Positions 33,723 through 42,467 of a stretch of DNA of 64,000 nt are shown in pieces. Each line of letters opens with the position of its first letter. The stretch's first letter is position 1. The notes beneath the pieces were generated by a model. It had not been told where the DNA came from, searched no databases, and was given only the letters and a program-made list of their open reading frames with translations. Source of the DNA: Methylobacterium planeticum (lineage in GTDB: Bacteria > Pseudomonadota > Alphaproteobacteria > Rhizobiales > Beijerinckiaceae); contig NZ_VZZJ01000022.1 of NCBI RefSeq assembly GCF_008806345.1, positions 20,947 through 84,946 on the forward strand, read 5' to 3'. The position numbers were made by a program, and so were the translations under genes.

Positions 33723-33826
33723 GGTGTCGAGCCTCTCGTGACTTTCGGGTTTGTGTCTGGCGTCCAGAAGCCGGCGCCGATGTCTGCGATTTGCGCGGAC
33801 GCCCGGGGGCGACCGCGCCTAACTCT

Positions 33827-35149
33827 CTAGAAACTCTCGCGAATCCAACGACCGACGCGCGAGAAGTAACCGTCCGTTCCAGTGCCCGCGAAGGCGCCCT
33901 GCCCCCGCGGCTCGAAATGCTCCGCATGCGCGACCTGCGGGTAGACCAGCAGCCCGACCGAGGCCGAGAAGGCCGGGCCCTTGGCGGCCTCGGGCAGGCC
34001 CCGGATGCCGAGCGGGCGGCCGATCCGGACCTGTCCCTGCATCACCCGGCGGGTGACCTCGGGCAGGCCGACGAGCTGGCTGGCGCCGCCCGTGAGCACC
34101 ACCCGGCGCCCCGCCTGGGCCGCGAAGCCCGCATTGCGCAGGCGGTCGCGGACCAGCTCGATCACCTCCTCGACGCGGGGGCGGATGATGCGCACGAGCT
34201 GCGAGCGCGGCACGTGGGTGGGCGCGTCGCCCTCGTCCTCGCCGACCCCGTGGACCGCGATCATGTCGCGCTCGTCGGAGGCCGTGGCGATCGCCGAGCC
34301 GTAGAGGGTCTTGAGCCGCTCGGCCGCGGCGACCCGGGTCGAGAGGCCGCGGGCGATGTCCATCGTGACGTGGTGGCCCCCCACCGCGATGGCGTCGACA
34401 TGCACGAGGTGGCCACCCGAGAAGACGCCGACGCTCGTCGTGCCGCCGCCCATGTCGACCACGGCGACGCCCATCTCCGCCTCGTCGTCGACGAGGGCCG
34501 AGAGCCCGGCCGCGTAGGGCGTGGCGATCACCGCCTCGACGCCGAGGTGGCAATGCTCCACCGCCAGCATCAGGTTGCGGGCGGCGGCCGCCTCGCTGGT
34601 GACCACGTGCAGGTCGACCCCGAGGGCGTCGCCGATCATCCCCGAGGGGTCGATCACCGCGCCCTGGCCGTCCAGCGCGTAGCCAGTCGGCAGGGCGTGG
34701 AGCACGGCGCGGCCGGGGCTGACCCCGTGGGCGCTCGCGGTCTCGAGGACCCGCTCGACGTCGGAGCCCGTGACGGTGCCGGTGCGCACGTTCACGCGCG
34801 CCTCGAAATGCTGCGAGGCGAGGCGCCCGCCCGACATGTTGACGATGACCGACTGCACCTCGACCTTGGCCATCCGCTCGGCGGCGTGGACCGCCTGGCG
34901 GATCGCCCCCTCGGCGGCTTCGAGGTCGACGATGGCGCCGCCCTTCAGCCCGAGGGAGCGCTGGTGGCCGATGCCGATGATGCGGGCGAGATGCGTGCGC
35001 CCCCGCAGGGTCGAGAGCGCCTCGGCCGGCTGCAGCTCGGCGATGAGGCAGACGACCTTGCTGGTGCCGATGTCGAGGACCGACAGCGTCGTGCTCCGCC
35101 GGGCGGAGAGCGGCTTCAGTCTCGGCGTGAGGCCGTGGTGGCTGTGCAT
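33827..35149 (-). CDS. ftsA: Cell division protein FtsA (440 aa)
   Basis: Actin-like ATPase that tethers FtsZ to the membrane. Phosphate-1 motif SVLDIGTSKVVCLIAE, the SHS2/1C domain (about 95-175), VVDMGGGTTSVGVFSGG (phosphate-2) and RRVVLTGGASQLVGLPEV (adenosine) are present. The C-terminus (VGRWIRESF) is the short amphipathic membrane-targeting helix. Length is normal for the group. It lies 62 bp after ftsQ and 104 bp before ftsZ. Confidence 0.97.
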   Translation of the reverse strand: MHSHHGLTPRLKPLSARRSTTLSVLDIGTSKVVCLIAELQPAEALSTLRGRTHLARIIGIGHQRSLGLKGGAIVDLEAAEGAIRQAVHAAERMAKVEVQSVIVNMSGGRLASQHFEARVNVRTGTVTGSDVERVLETASAHGVSPGRAVLHALPTGYALDGQGAVIDPSGMIGDALGVDLHVVTSEAAAARNLMLAVEHCHLGVEAVIATPYAAGLSALVDDEAEMGVAVVDMGGGTTSVGVFSGGHLVHVDAIAVGGHHVTMDIARGLSTRVAAAERLKTLYGSAIATASDERDMIAVHGVGEDEGDAPTHVPRSQLVRIIRPRVEEVIELVRDRLRNAGFAAQAGRRVVLTGGASQLVGLPEVTRRVMQGQVRIGRPLGIRGLPEAAKGPAFSASVGLLVYPQVAHAEHFEPRGQGAFAGTGTDGYFSRVGRWIRESF

Positions 35150-35211
35150 CGAACGCTACCGGGGGAAAAGTTCGGGGACGGACGGGCGGGCGGAGAGGCG
35201 CGTCGGGCGGC

Positions 35212-36153
35212 TCATGTCGCGGTCCCCTTCTTCGACTTCTTCTGACTCTCGGCGCGGGCCGCGGCCGCCTCCTCGGTCAGGCGCACGACCACCCGGTCGG
35301 GCATGCGCAGGTCCACGGCGATGACGTCCTTCTCGAGGATCCTGGCGTCGCGCTCGAGCCTGACCAGGCGGGCCAGCGCCTCGGCGCTGCCGGTCTCCGG
35401 CAGGCGGATGTCGACGCCGTCGAGCTTCAGGGTCCAGCGCCGGCCCGAGACGTAGGTCCCGGCGCGGATCCGGTCCCCGAGGGCGCCCGCGGCGGCGACG
35501 AGCCCGAGATACTCGCTGAGCCGGGTGTTGGCGTCGTCGCCGACCACGAGGGGCAGGCTGGCGTAGCGGTCGTCCCGCATGGTGTCGATCACGGTGCCGT
35601 CGGCGGCGATGACGCTGATCTCGCCGTTCCTCTGCCAGAGGGCGGCGGGCTCGCGCTCGACCTGGTTGATGACGATCTCGTTCGGGTAGAGCTTGCGCAC
35701 GGAGGCGCTGGCGATCAGCGGCACCCGGATCAGGCGCTCGCGCACCGCGGTGACGTCGAGGAAGGGGACGGAGGAGCGCCAGTCGATGCCGGCGGCGGCG
35801 AGCACCTCCCGCTCATACATGCGCGAGATGCCCGAGATGGTGACGCGCTCGACGCCGAAGCCGGCGAGGCGCGCCAGGATGTCGAGGGGGCGGCCCTGCT
35901 CGACCACGAAGGCGTCGTAGCGGCCGCTGGCGACGAAGCCCGTCATGGCGAGGGCCGCGAAGGTGGCCGAGACCGCCATCACGCCGACATGCCGCGGCAT
36001 GCGCTCGGCGATCGGCAGGGCGGGCCGCAGGCGCCGCGGGGCGCCGCGCCGGAGGAAGCGCGGCAGCCGGGCCAGAAGGCCCGCGCGGGGGCCCTCGCCG
36101 CCGGGATGTCCGGCGGGGGTCAGCGACCCAGCGTTGCGTCCTCCACCATCCAT
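35212..36153 (-). CDS. ftsQ: Cell division protein FtsQ (313 aa)
   Basis: Bitopic divisome scaffold. A basic cytoplasmic N-terminus (about 1-52) is followed by one membrane helix (VGVMAVSATFAALAMTGFVA, about 56-75). The POTRA domain (FGVERVTISGISRMYEREVL, then AAAGI) and beta domain (PLIASASVRKLYPNEIVINQ) are next. A Lys/Ser/Ala-rich tail ends the protein. Its ATG lies 34 bp inside the end of ddl, an overlap typical of the ddl-ftsQ junction, so expression is likely coupled. Confidence 0.95.
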   Translation of the reverse strand: MDGGGRNAGSLTPAGHPGGEGPRAGLLARLPRFLRRGAPRRLRPALPIAERMPRHVGVMAVSATFAALAMTGFVASGRYDAFVVEQGRPLDILARLAGFGVERVTISGISRMYEREVLAAAGIDWRSSVPFLDVTAVRERLIRVPLIASASVRKLYPNEIVINQVEREPAALWQRNGEISVIAADGTVIDTMRDDRYASLPLVVGDDANTRLSEYLGLVAAAGALGDRIRAGTYVSGRRWTLKLDGVDIRLPETGSAEALARLVRLERDARILEKDVIAVDLRMPDRVVVRLTEEAAAARAESQKKSKKGTAT

Positions 36154-37043
36154 TGAACGAGCTCACCGAAACTCAAGCCAGCGTGGGCCGCGATCTCAGG
36201 CACAAGGCTCGTCTGGGTCATGCCGGGTTGCGTGTTGACCTCCAGCACGACGAGGGCACCGGTTCCCCCCGGTGTATCGTCGTAGCGAAGATCGGCACGG
36301 CTGACGCCCCGGCAGCCCAGTGCTTGATGCGCCGTTAACGACAACTCTTGGACATGCTGGTAAACATTTGGTTTAATTTCTGCCGGGAGCACGTGGATCG
36401 ACCCCCCCTCGGCGTACTTGGCGTCGAAGTCGTACCACTCCCCTGAGGCGGGCTTGATCTCGATGACCCCGAGGGCCCGGTCCCCCATCACCGCGCAGGT
36501 CAGCTCGCGGCCCGCAACGTAAGTCTCCACAAGCACTTGCTCGCCGAAGGCCCAGTCCTCGCGGGACAGTTCCTGGGGCGGGTGCGAGCGGCCCTCGCGC
36601 ACGATGATGACGCCCATCGAGGAGCCTTCCGCGATCGGTTTGACGACGTACGGAGGGGTTAACGGGTGTGCCCTGGCCGCATCATGACGGTTAACGACGC
36701 GGCCCTCCGGCACGCTCACGCCGGCCGCCTTCATGATCGTTTTGGCACGCTCCTTGTGCATCGCCAGCGCCGAGGCGAGCACGCCCGAATGGGTGTAGGG
36801 GATCTTCAGGAGCTCGAGCAGGCCCTGGATCGTGCCGTCCTCCCCCGCGGGGCCGTGCAGGGCGTTGAAGGCGACCTCGGGGCGCAGCGCCGTGAGCACG
36901 GTCGCGATGTCGGGCCCGACATCGACCGGGGTGACGCGGTAGCCCCGGCCCTCCAGGGCGCGGGCGCAGGCGATGCCGGAATTCAGCGACACGCTCCGCT
37001 CGGACGACCAGCCCCCCATCAGGACGGCGACGTGCTTGGACAT
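36120..37043 (-). CDS. ddl: D-alanine--D-alanine ligase (307 aa)
   Basis: ATP-grasp ligase that makes D-Ala-D-Ala for the peptidoglycan stem. It starts KHVAVLMGGWSSERSVSLNS. It has ALHGPAGEDGTIQGLLELL, VVKPIAEGSSMGVIIV (ATP-grasp lid), and the metal/catalytic end VLEVNTQPGMTQTSLVPEIA. Length is typical. Codons in the C-terminal third (about 36240-36380, with TTA, TTG, AAA, AAT and CAA) are less GC-rich than in its neighbours, and an inverted repeat falls there. That is suggestive of an internal promoter for ftsQAZ. Confidence 0.97.
   Translation of the reverse strand: MSKHVAVLMGGWSSERSVSLNSGIACARALEGRGYRVTPVDVGPDIATVLTALRPEVAFNALHGPAGEDGTIQGLLELLKIPYTHSGVLASALAMHKERAKTIMKAAGVSVPEGRVVNRHDAARAHPLTPPYVVKPIAEGSSMGVIIVREGRSHPPQELSREDWAFGEQVLVETYVAGRELTCAVMGDRALGVIEIKPASGEWYDFDAKYAEGGSIHVLPAEIKPNVYQHVQELSLTAHQALGCRGVSRADLRYDDTPGGTGALVVLEVNTQPGMTQTSLVPEIAAHAGLSFGELVQWMVEDATLGR
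36361..36375. promoter_or_regulatory. AT-rich inverted repeat inside ddl, candidate ftsQAZ promoter element
   Basis: TAAAC (36361-36365), five bases, GTTTA (36371-36375), extended by TTAA on one side, lies in the most AT-rich stretch of the dcw cluster, about 210 bp upstream of ftsQ. It occupies coding sequence of ddl where codon choice departs from the genome norm. Confidence 0.3.
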
Positions 37044-37096
37044 GGGTGGGGACTCCGGTCGGACGGATGGGGGTGGCGTGGCTCAGGCACGGCCGA

Positions 37097-37435
37097 TCAT
37101 GACGCGGGCACGCTCGAGGGTTCGGCCGGTCCCGTCGGCCGACGGGGCGCCGGCGCGGCGGACGATTCGCGACGTCCCGATCGTGGCGAGCGTCGGCGGG
37201 CGCGGGACGGAGGCGATGGCGAGGCCGGTGCGGGGTGATCCGCGATCGGACGATCGCCCGGCATCGATTCGTCGCGCGCGCTCGTGATCAGGGCGATCCG
37301 GCCGAAGCCGGCCCGCGCCACGTCGTCTCCGGCTAGGGCGAGGGCTGGACGCCGCTTCTCGGCGAGCCGGTCGGTGCGGGGGAAGGGCACGACGATCGTG
37401 CCGGGCGGGATGCCCTCGGGCTCAGAGATCGGCAT
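37097..37435 (-). CDS. Small ORF of unknown function between murB and ddl (112 aa)
   Basis: The ATG at 37435 (another at 37438) overlaps the end of the upstream 77-aa ORF by about 14 nt. The first half (MPISEPEGIPPGTIVVPFPR, then AGDDVARAGFGRIALITS) shows strong G/C third positions and normal amino-acid balance, so it looks coding. The second half is low-complexity P/S/R. It ends 53 bp before the ddl start. No known dcw gene belongs here and I recognise no family. It may be a small lineage-specific envelope factor or a decaying gene. Confidence 0.45.
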   Translation of the reverse strand: MPISEPEGIPPGTIVVPFPRTDRLAEKRRPALALAGDDVARAGFGRIALITSARDESMPGDRPIADHPAPASPSPPSRARRRSPRSGRRESSAAPAPRRPTGPAEPSSVPAS

Positions 37436-37655
37436 CATCCTCGTCGTCGATCGCGCCGTTCCAATCGGTCGAGGCCGCGAAGGGGTCGTCGACATCCCGG
37501 GGCGCCGTCTCGATCCGGATGCCCTCCGGAATCGGGACGGCGCGCGATCGGTCGCCCGGAGGGTGACCCAGGCGCTCGCGCACCGCGGAGGGCCGCACCG
37601 TCCGGCTCTTCGCGGAACCCTGCGCGCAGGCAATCCGCACGGAGCGGTCGTCCAT
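37422..37655 (-). CDS. Small ORF of unknown function after murB (77 aa)
   Basis: It starts 25 bp after murB with a GGGAGA ribosome binding site (9-10 nt before the ATG at 37655). The basic N-terminal half (MDDRSVRIACAQGSAKSR...) switches to a strongly acidic C-terminus (DVDDPFAASTDWNGAIDDED). There is no signal peptide or membrane helix. The polar, bipartite charge pattern and operon position suggest a small cytoplasmic protein co-expressed with the Mur enzymes. The family is not recognised. Confidence 0.55.
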   Translation of the reverse strand: MDDRSVRIACAQGSAKSRTVRPSAVRERLGHPPGDRSRAVPIPEGIRIETAPRDVDDPFAASTDWNGAIDDEDDADL

Positions 37656-37680
37656 GACGTCATCTCCCGTTCGACGCGCC

Positions 37681-38619
37681 TTACCGATTTACGATGTCCG
37701 CGTCGATCCCGATCCGCTTGATCTCCCAGTGCAGCTCGACGCCAGAGGTCTCGCGCACGCGCCGGCGCACCGCCTCGCCGAGGCCCTCGATCTCCGCCGC
37801 GGTGGCGCCGCCGCGGTTGATCAGGAAGTTGCAGTGCATCTCGGAGACCTGGGCGCCGCCGATCGTCAGGCCGCGGCAGCCGGCCGCGTCGACGAGCTGC
37901 CAGGCCTTCCCGCCCTCCGGGTTCTTGAAGGTCGAGCCGCCGGTGCGCTCGCGGATCGGCTGGGCGGCCTCCCGCGCCGCCGTGACCCGCTCCATCTCGG
38001 CCTCGATCGCCGCGCGCTCGCCCGGGCGCCCCCGGAACAACGCGGAGGTGAAGATCACGTCGTCGGGCGCCGCGGAATGGCGGTAGCGGAAGCCCATCTC
38101 GGCGTGGCTGAGGCTGCGGAGCCGGCCGCTCCGGTCGACGCCGCGCGCCTCGACCAGCACGTCGGTGGTCTCGCCCCCGTGGGCGCCGGCATTCATGCGC
38201 AGGGCGCCCCCCACCGAGCCCGGGATGCCGCGGAAGAAGGCGAGCCCGTCGAGGCCGGCCGCGGCCGCGGCCTTGGCCAGGCGCATGTCCGGCACGGCCG
38301 TGCCGGCCCGGAGCGTCTCCCCGTCGGCCTCGACCGAGCCGAAGGCCTTGCCGCCGAGCCGGACCACCACGCCCGGCACGCCGCCGTCGCGCACGATCAG
38401 GTTCGAGCCGAGGCCGATCACCGTGACGGGGACCTCCGGGTCGAGCCCGGCCAGGAGATGGGCGAGGTCCGCCTCGTCGGCCGGCGTGAACAGCGCCTGC
38501 GCCGGCCCGCCGACGCGGAACCAGGTGAGGTCGGCGAGCGGCTGATTCGCGATCAGGCGCCCGCGCAGCTCCGGGGCGGCGGCCCGCAGGGCCGGCGTGA
38601 TGTCCGGGAAGGCGCTCAT
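37681..38619 (-). CDS. murB: UDP-N-acetylenolpyruvoylglucosamine reductase MurB (312 aa)
   Basis: FAD enzyme that reduces UDP-GlcNAc-enolpyruvate to UDP-MurNAc. It has NQPLADLTWFRVGGPAQALF, VIGLGSNLIVRDGGVPGVVV (FAD binding), and GIPGSVGGALRMNAGAHGGE. The catalytic region has STFKNPEGGKAWQLVDAAGC and SEMHCNFLINRGGATA. Lack of the extra Tyr loop makes it a type II (short) MurB. The ATG at 38619 overlaps the murC stop by 4 nt (ATGA); a longer in-frame start at 38661 is less likely. Confidence 0.97.
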   Translation of the reverse strand: MSAFPDITPALRAAAPELRGRLIANQPLADLTWFRVGGPAQALFTPADEADLAHLLAGLDPEVPVTVIGLGSNLIVRDGGVPGVVVRLGGKAFGSVEADGETLRAGTAVPDMRLAKAAAAAGLDGLAFFRGIPGSVGGALRMNAGAHGGETTDVLVEARGVDRSGRLRSLSHAEMGFRYRHSAAPDDVIFTSALFRGRPGERAAIEAEMERVTAAREAAQPIRERTGGSTFKNPEGGKAWQLVDAAGCRGLTIGGAQVSEMHCNFLINRGGATAAEIEGLGEAVRRRVRETSGVELHWEIKRIGIDADIVNR

Positions 38620-40022
38620 CCCTTCAGCGCCGCGAGTTCGCTCGGCAGGGCGTAGGCCCATTGCGTGATGTTGCCGGCGCCGAGGCAGACGACGTAGTCG
38701 CCGGGCTGGGCCAGGCCGGCCACGATGCCGGCGAGATCCTCCGATCGCTCCAGCGCGATGGCGTTGCGGTGGCCGCGGGACTTCAGGCCCGCCACCAGGT
38801 TGTCGCGGTCGATGCCCTCGATCGGCGCCTCGCCCGCCGCGTAGACGGGGGCGACGATCACCGTGTCGGCATCGTTGAAGCAGGTGCAGAAATCATCGAA
38901 CAGCGATTGCAGCCGGGTGTAGCGGTGCGGCTGCACGATCGCCACGACGTTGCCCTCCGTCGAGGCCCGGGCGGCCTTGAGCACCGCCTTGATCTCCACC
39001 GGGTGGTGCCCGTAATCGTCGAAGATCTCGGCGCCGTTCCACGCGCCCGTGCGGGTGAAGCGGCGCTTGACGCCGCCGAAGCCCGCCAGCGCCTTGCGGA
39101 TCGCCTCCGGGGAGACGCCGAGCTCGTGCGCCACCGCGAGCGCGGCGGTGGCGTTCAGGGCGTTGTGCTTGCCGGGCATGGGCAGGACGAGGTCCTCCAT
39201 CTCCATGCGGAAGCCGGGGCGCCGGTCGCGGATCATCACCCGGAAGCGGCTCTGGCCGCCGCGCAGGTCCACGTCGATCAGGCGCACATCGGCCTGCGGG
39301 TTCTCGCCGTAGGTGATGATGCGCCGGTCCTCGATGTGCCCGACGAGGTCCTGCACGATCGGGTGGTCGATGCACATCACGGCGAAGCCGTAGAACGGGA
39401 TGTTGTCGATGAAGCGCCGGAAGGCGTCCTTGACCGCGTCGAAACTGCCGAAATGGTCGAGATGCTCCGGGTCGATGTTGGTGACGATCGCCACGTCGGC
39501 CGGGAGCTTCAGGAAGGTGCCGTCCGATTCGTCGGCCTCCACCACCATCCACTCGCCCTCGCCCATGCGGGCGTTGGTGCCGTAGGCGTTGATGATGCCG
39601 CCGTTGATCACCGTCGGGTCGAGGTTGCCGGCGTCGAGCAGCGTCGCCACCAGCGAGGTGGTGGTGGTCTTGCCGTGCGTGCCCGCGATCGCGACGCAGG
39701 ACTTGAAGCGCATCAGCTCGGCCAGCATCTCGGCCCGGCGCACCACCGGCAGCCGGCGCTCGCGGGCGGCCTGCAACTCGGGATTGTCCCGCCGGATCGC
39801 GGTCGAAACCACCACGAGGGCCGCCTCCTCGACGTTCTCGGCGGCGTGGCCCACGAAGGTCCGCATGCCCTTCTCGGCGAGGCGGCGGACATTGGCGTTG
39901 TCGTTCGCGTCCGACCCCTGAACCGTGTAGCCGAGATTGTTCATTACCTCGGCGATGCCGGACATGCCGATCCCGCCGATTCCGATGAAGTGGATGGGAC
40001 CGAGCTGATCGGGAAGCTTCAT
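38616..40022 (-). CDS. murC: UDP-N-acetylmuramate--L-alanine ligase MurC (468 aa)
   Basis: Adds L-Ala to UDP-MurNAc. The N-terminal domain has GPIHFIGIGGIGMSGIAEVM. The ATP-binding loop is VAIAGTHGKTTTTSLVATLL, with VTNIDPEHLDHFGSFDAVKD and the C-terminal domain FDDYGHHPVEIKAVL and VQPHRYTRLQSLFDDF. The ATG at 40022 gives the canonical MKLP...GPIHFIG start; the upstream extension from 40124 is unrelated. It lies 49 bp after murG and overlaps murB by 4 nt. Confidence 0.98.
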   Translation of the reverse strand: MKLPDQLGPIHFIGIGGIGMSGIAEVMNNLGYTVQGSDANDNANVRRLAEKGMRTFVGHAAENVEEAALVVVSTAIRRDNPELQAARERRLPVVRRAEMLAELMRFKSCVAIAGTHGKTTTTSLVATLLDAGNLDPTVINGGIINAYGTNARMGEGEWMVVEADESDGTFLKLPADVAIVTNIDPEHLDHFGSFDAVKDAFRRFIDNIPFYGFAVMCIDHPIVQDLVGHIEDRRIITYGENPQADVRLIDVDLRGGQSRFRVMIRDRRPGFRMEMEDLVLPMPGKHNALNATAALAVAHELGVSPEAIRKALAGFGGVKRRFTRTGAWNGAEIFDDYGHHPVEIKAVLKAARASTEGNVVAIVQPHRYTRLQSLFDDFCTCFNDADTVIVAPVYAAGEAPIEGIDRDNLVAGLKSRGHRNAIALERSEDLAGIVAGLAQPGDYVVCLGAGNITQWAYALPSELAALKG

Positions 40023-40071
40023 GATTTGTTCCGTTCCGTTTCGGGGTCGCGCCGGCGCGGGACCCCGGAAA

Positions 40072-41181
40072 TCAGGTGCGGGCGGCCGTCTCGATGACGA
40101 CGTCGGCGAGCCGCTCGGCGGCATCGTGAATGCCCGCGCTTTTGGCCGCTGCGGCCGCCCGGGTCAATTTTTCGGGGTTTCCGAAGAGGTCGAGGAGCTC
40201 GGCCGTGAGGCGATCCGGCGTGAAGCCCGACTGGGCGAGGCTCAGCGCGGCGCCGATTCCCGCGAGGGTCGCGGCGTTGGCCGCCTGGTCCTGATCGAGG
40301 GCGCCGGGGAGCGGCACCAGGATCGCGGGCCGGCCGATCGCCGCGAGTTCCGACACCGTCGAGGCCCCCGAGCGCGAGACCACCAGGTGGCTGCGCGCCA
40401 TCCGGCCCGGCAGGTCGCGGAAGAAGGGCGCCGCCTCGATGCTGCGCAGGCCCATGGCGAGGTAGTCGTTCTGGACGGCGGTCAGGTCCTCGGGGCGGGC
40501 CTGCTGCACGAGGCTCAGCCGCGCCCGGATGTCGGCCGGCAATTGCGCGATGGCCCGCGGCACCACCTCGCCCATCACCCGCGCGCCCTGGCTGCCGCCG
40601 AAGACGAGGAGGTGCAGGCCGTCCTCGGGACCGAGGGGCGGAAAGGGCGTCCCGGCCGCCTCGAGCACCGCGGGGCGCAGGGGGTTGCCGGTGTGGATGC
40701 GCGGGGCCCTGGCCTTGTCGGGCACCCCGCGCACGGCGGCGAACCCGGTCGCGATGGTGCGGGCGCCCCGCGCCAGGAAGGCGTTGGCGCGGCCCATCAC
40801 GGCGTTCTGCTCGTGCAGGATCGTGGGCACGCGCAGCAATTGCCCGGCCAGCACCGGCGGCACGGTCGGGTAGCCGCCGAAGCCCACGATGGCCGCCGGG
40901 TTGATGCGCCGGATCTCGCGCGCCGCCGCGCCGAAGCCGCGCCCGAGGGTGAAGATCGCGCCCGCGCGCCGCAGGGGCGAGCGGCCGGACGGCGTCGCCG
41001 ACGTGATGGTGACGATCTCGGAGGCCGGGAACTCGCCGGCGATCGAATCGACCCGCGCGTCGGTGGCGAGGACCACCCGCACGCCGCGGGCGCGCAGCGC
41101 GTGGGCCAAGCTCTCGGCCGGGAAGAGATGCCCCCCGGTGCCGCCGGCGCAGAGGAGGATGGTCGCCTGGAACACCGTCAC
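40072..41181 (-). CDS. murG: UDP-GlcNAc transferase MurG (369 aa)
   Basis: Peripheral inner-membrane glycosyltransferase that converts lipid I to lipid II. The glycine-rich ILLCAGGTGGHLFPAESLAH starts the N-domain. IVGFGGYPTVPPVLAGQLL, PTILHEQNAVMGRANAFLAR and LLVFGGSQGARVMGEVVP follow, and the donor site has VVSRSGASTVSELAAIGRPA. The start is GTG at 41181, overlapping the ftsW stop by 4 nt (GTGA). The frame happens to be open through ftsW, but that region is a different gene. Confidence 0.97.
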   Translation of the reverse strand: MTVFQATILLCAGGTGGHLFPAESLAHALRARGVRVVLATDARVDSIAGEFPASEIVTITSATPSGRSPLRRAGAIFTLGRGFGAAAREIRRINPAAIVGFGGYPTVPPVLAGQLLRVPTILHEQNAVMGRANAFLARGARTIATGFAAVRGVPDKARAPRIHTGNPLRPAVLEAAGTPFPPLGPEDGLHLLVFGGSQGARVMGEVVPRAIAQLPADIRARLSLVQQARPEDLTAVQNDYLAMGLRSIEAAPFFRDLPGRMARSHLVVSRSGASTVSELAAIGRPAILVPLPGALDQDQAANAATLAGIGAALSLAQSGFTPDRLTAELLDLFGNPEKLTRAAAAAKSAGIHDAAERLADVVIETAART

Positions 41182-42344
41182 CGCATCACTCCGGCGACGG
41201 TGGCGGGCGCGGTGCCCGGCGGCTTCTGGCTCAACATGGTGACGCGGGGCCGCTTGCGGGTCAGCGCGATCAGGAAGCCCATGCCCAGCGCCAGCGAGAT
41301 CAGCGAGGATCCGCCGTACGAGACGAAGGGCAGCGTCATGCCCTTGGCGGGCATGAGCTGGGTGTTCACCGCCATGTTGATGCAGGCCTGCAGGCCGAAC
41401 AGGGTGGTGAGCCCGGTGATCGCCAGCCGCGAGAAGGTGTCGTCGGTGCGCCGCGCGAGCTTGAGGCCGCGCATCACGATGTAGACGAACAGGGCCACGA
41501 GGCCGAGACAGACGAGCACGCCGAACTCCTCGCCGGTGACGGAGAAGATGAAGTCCGTATGTGCGTCGGGGAGGTGGCGCTTGGCCACCCCCTCGCCCGG
41601 GCCGGTGCCGAACCAGCTCCCCGAGCGGAAGGATTCGCGCGACCAGAATTCCTGGAAGCTGTCGCCCGAATCCCGGTCGAGGAAGCGGGTGATGCGCTCG
41701 CGCACGTGGTGCAGGAAGGTGTAGGCGGCGAACACCCCGACGAGGCCGCTGACGCCGAGGCCCGCCACCCAGAACCAGTGCAGGCCGGCCACGAAGAACA
41801 GCGAGCACCAGACGATGGTGATCAGCATGGTCTGCCCGAAATCGGGCTGGAGGATCAGCGGCACGATGGTGACGGGCAGGAGCAGGATCGCCAGGAAGCC
41901 CCCCGGCATGTCGCGCCGCTGCGCGCCCTCCGAGAAGGCCCAGGCGGCCACGACCACGAAGGCGGGCTTCACGAATTCCGAGGGCTGCAGGCCGAAGGAT
42001 CCGAACTGGATCCAGCGATGGGCGCCCTTGATCTCGGGGCCGAACTTGCCGGCCAGGATGCAGAGCGCCACGCCGACGAGCCAGGTGCCGAGGGCGAGGC
42101 GCCGGATATGGCGCAGGTTGAGGAACGAGACCGCGACGATCAGGAGGATCGTCGGCGCGAGGTACATCGCCTGGCGATTGAGGAAGTAGAAGGTCGGCAG
42201 GCCGATGCGCTCGGCCACGGGCGGACCTCCGCCCATCAGGAAGACCAGACCCGCCACCATCAGGGCACCGAGCGCCGCCAGCAGGCCACGATCGACCGTC
42301 CACCACCAATCCGTGAGGGGCGTGCGTTCCGCGCGGGACATCAT
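41178..42344 (-). CDS. ftsW: Septal peptidoglycan polymerase FtsW (388 aa)
   Basis: SEDS-family glycosyltransferase that polymerises lipid II at the septum with FtsI. About ten membrane helices are predicted. GAHRWIQFGSFGLQPSEFVK is the SEDS signature with the catalytic-loop context, and MPAKGMTLPFVSYGGSSLIS is the C-terminal hallmark. SGSWFGTGPGEGVAKRHLPD and HTDFIFSVTGEEFGVLVCL are also conserved. Start ATG 42344 or 42341 (consecutive); MSRAERTPLTDWWWTVDR is the usual rhizobial N-terminus. Confidence 0.97.
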   Translation of the reverse strand: MMSRAERTPLTDWWWTVDRGLLAALGALMVAGLVFLMGGGPPVAERIGLPTFYFLNRQAMYLAPTILLIVAVSFLNLRHIRRLALGTWLVGVALCILAGKFGPEIKGAHRWIQFGSFGLQPSEFVKPAFVVVAAWAFSEGAQRRDMPGGFLAILLLPVTIVPLILQPDFGQTMLITIVWCSLFFVAGLHWFWVAGLGVSGLVGVFAAYTFLHHVRERITRFLDRDSGDSFQEFWSRESFRSGSWFGTGPGEGVAKRHLPDAHTDFIFSVTGEEFGVLVCLGLVALFVYIVMRGLKLARRTDDTFSRLAITGLTTLFGLQACINMAVNTQLMPAKGMTLPFVSYGGSSLISLALGMGFLIALTRKRPRVTMLSQKPPGTAPATVAGVMR

Positions 42345-42467
42345 GGAATTACGCGTGCTCCGTGACAGGACGGCTCGGGCCGCGCGATCCACGGCCGGCC
42401 GCGATCCTGTGACGGAATGGTAAATGGTCTCTTATGGTTATCGCATCGTGAGTGCTGGATGGCGTGC

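Noticed and set aside
40072..42309. Single 745-aa murG-ftsW reading frame
   Set aside because: Only the first 1110 bp from the GTG at 41181 is MurG. The rest is an out-of-frame shadow of ftsW.
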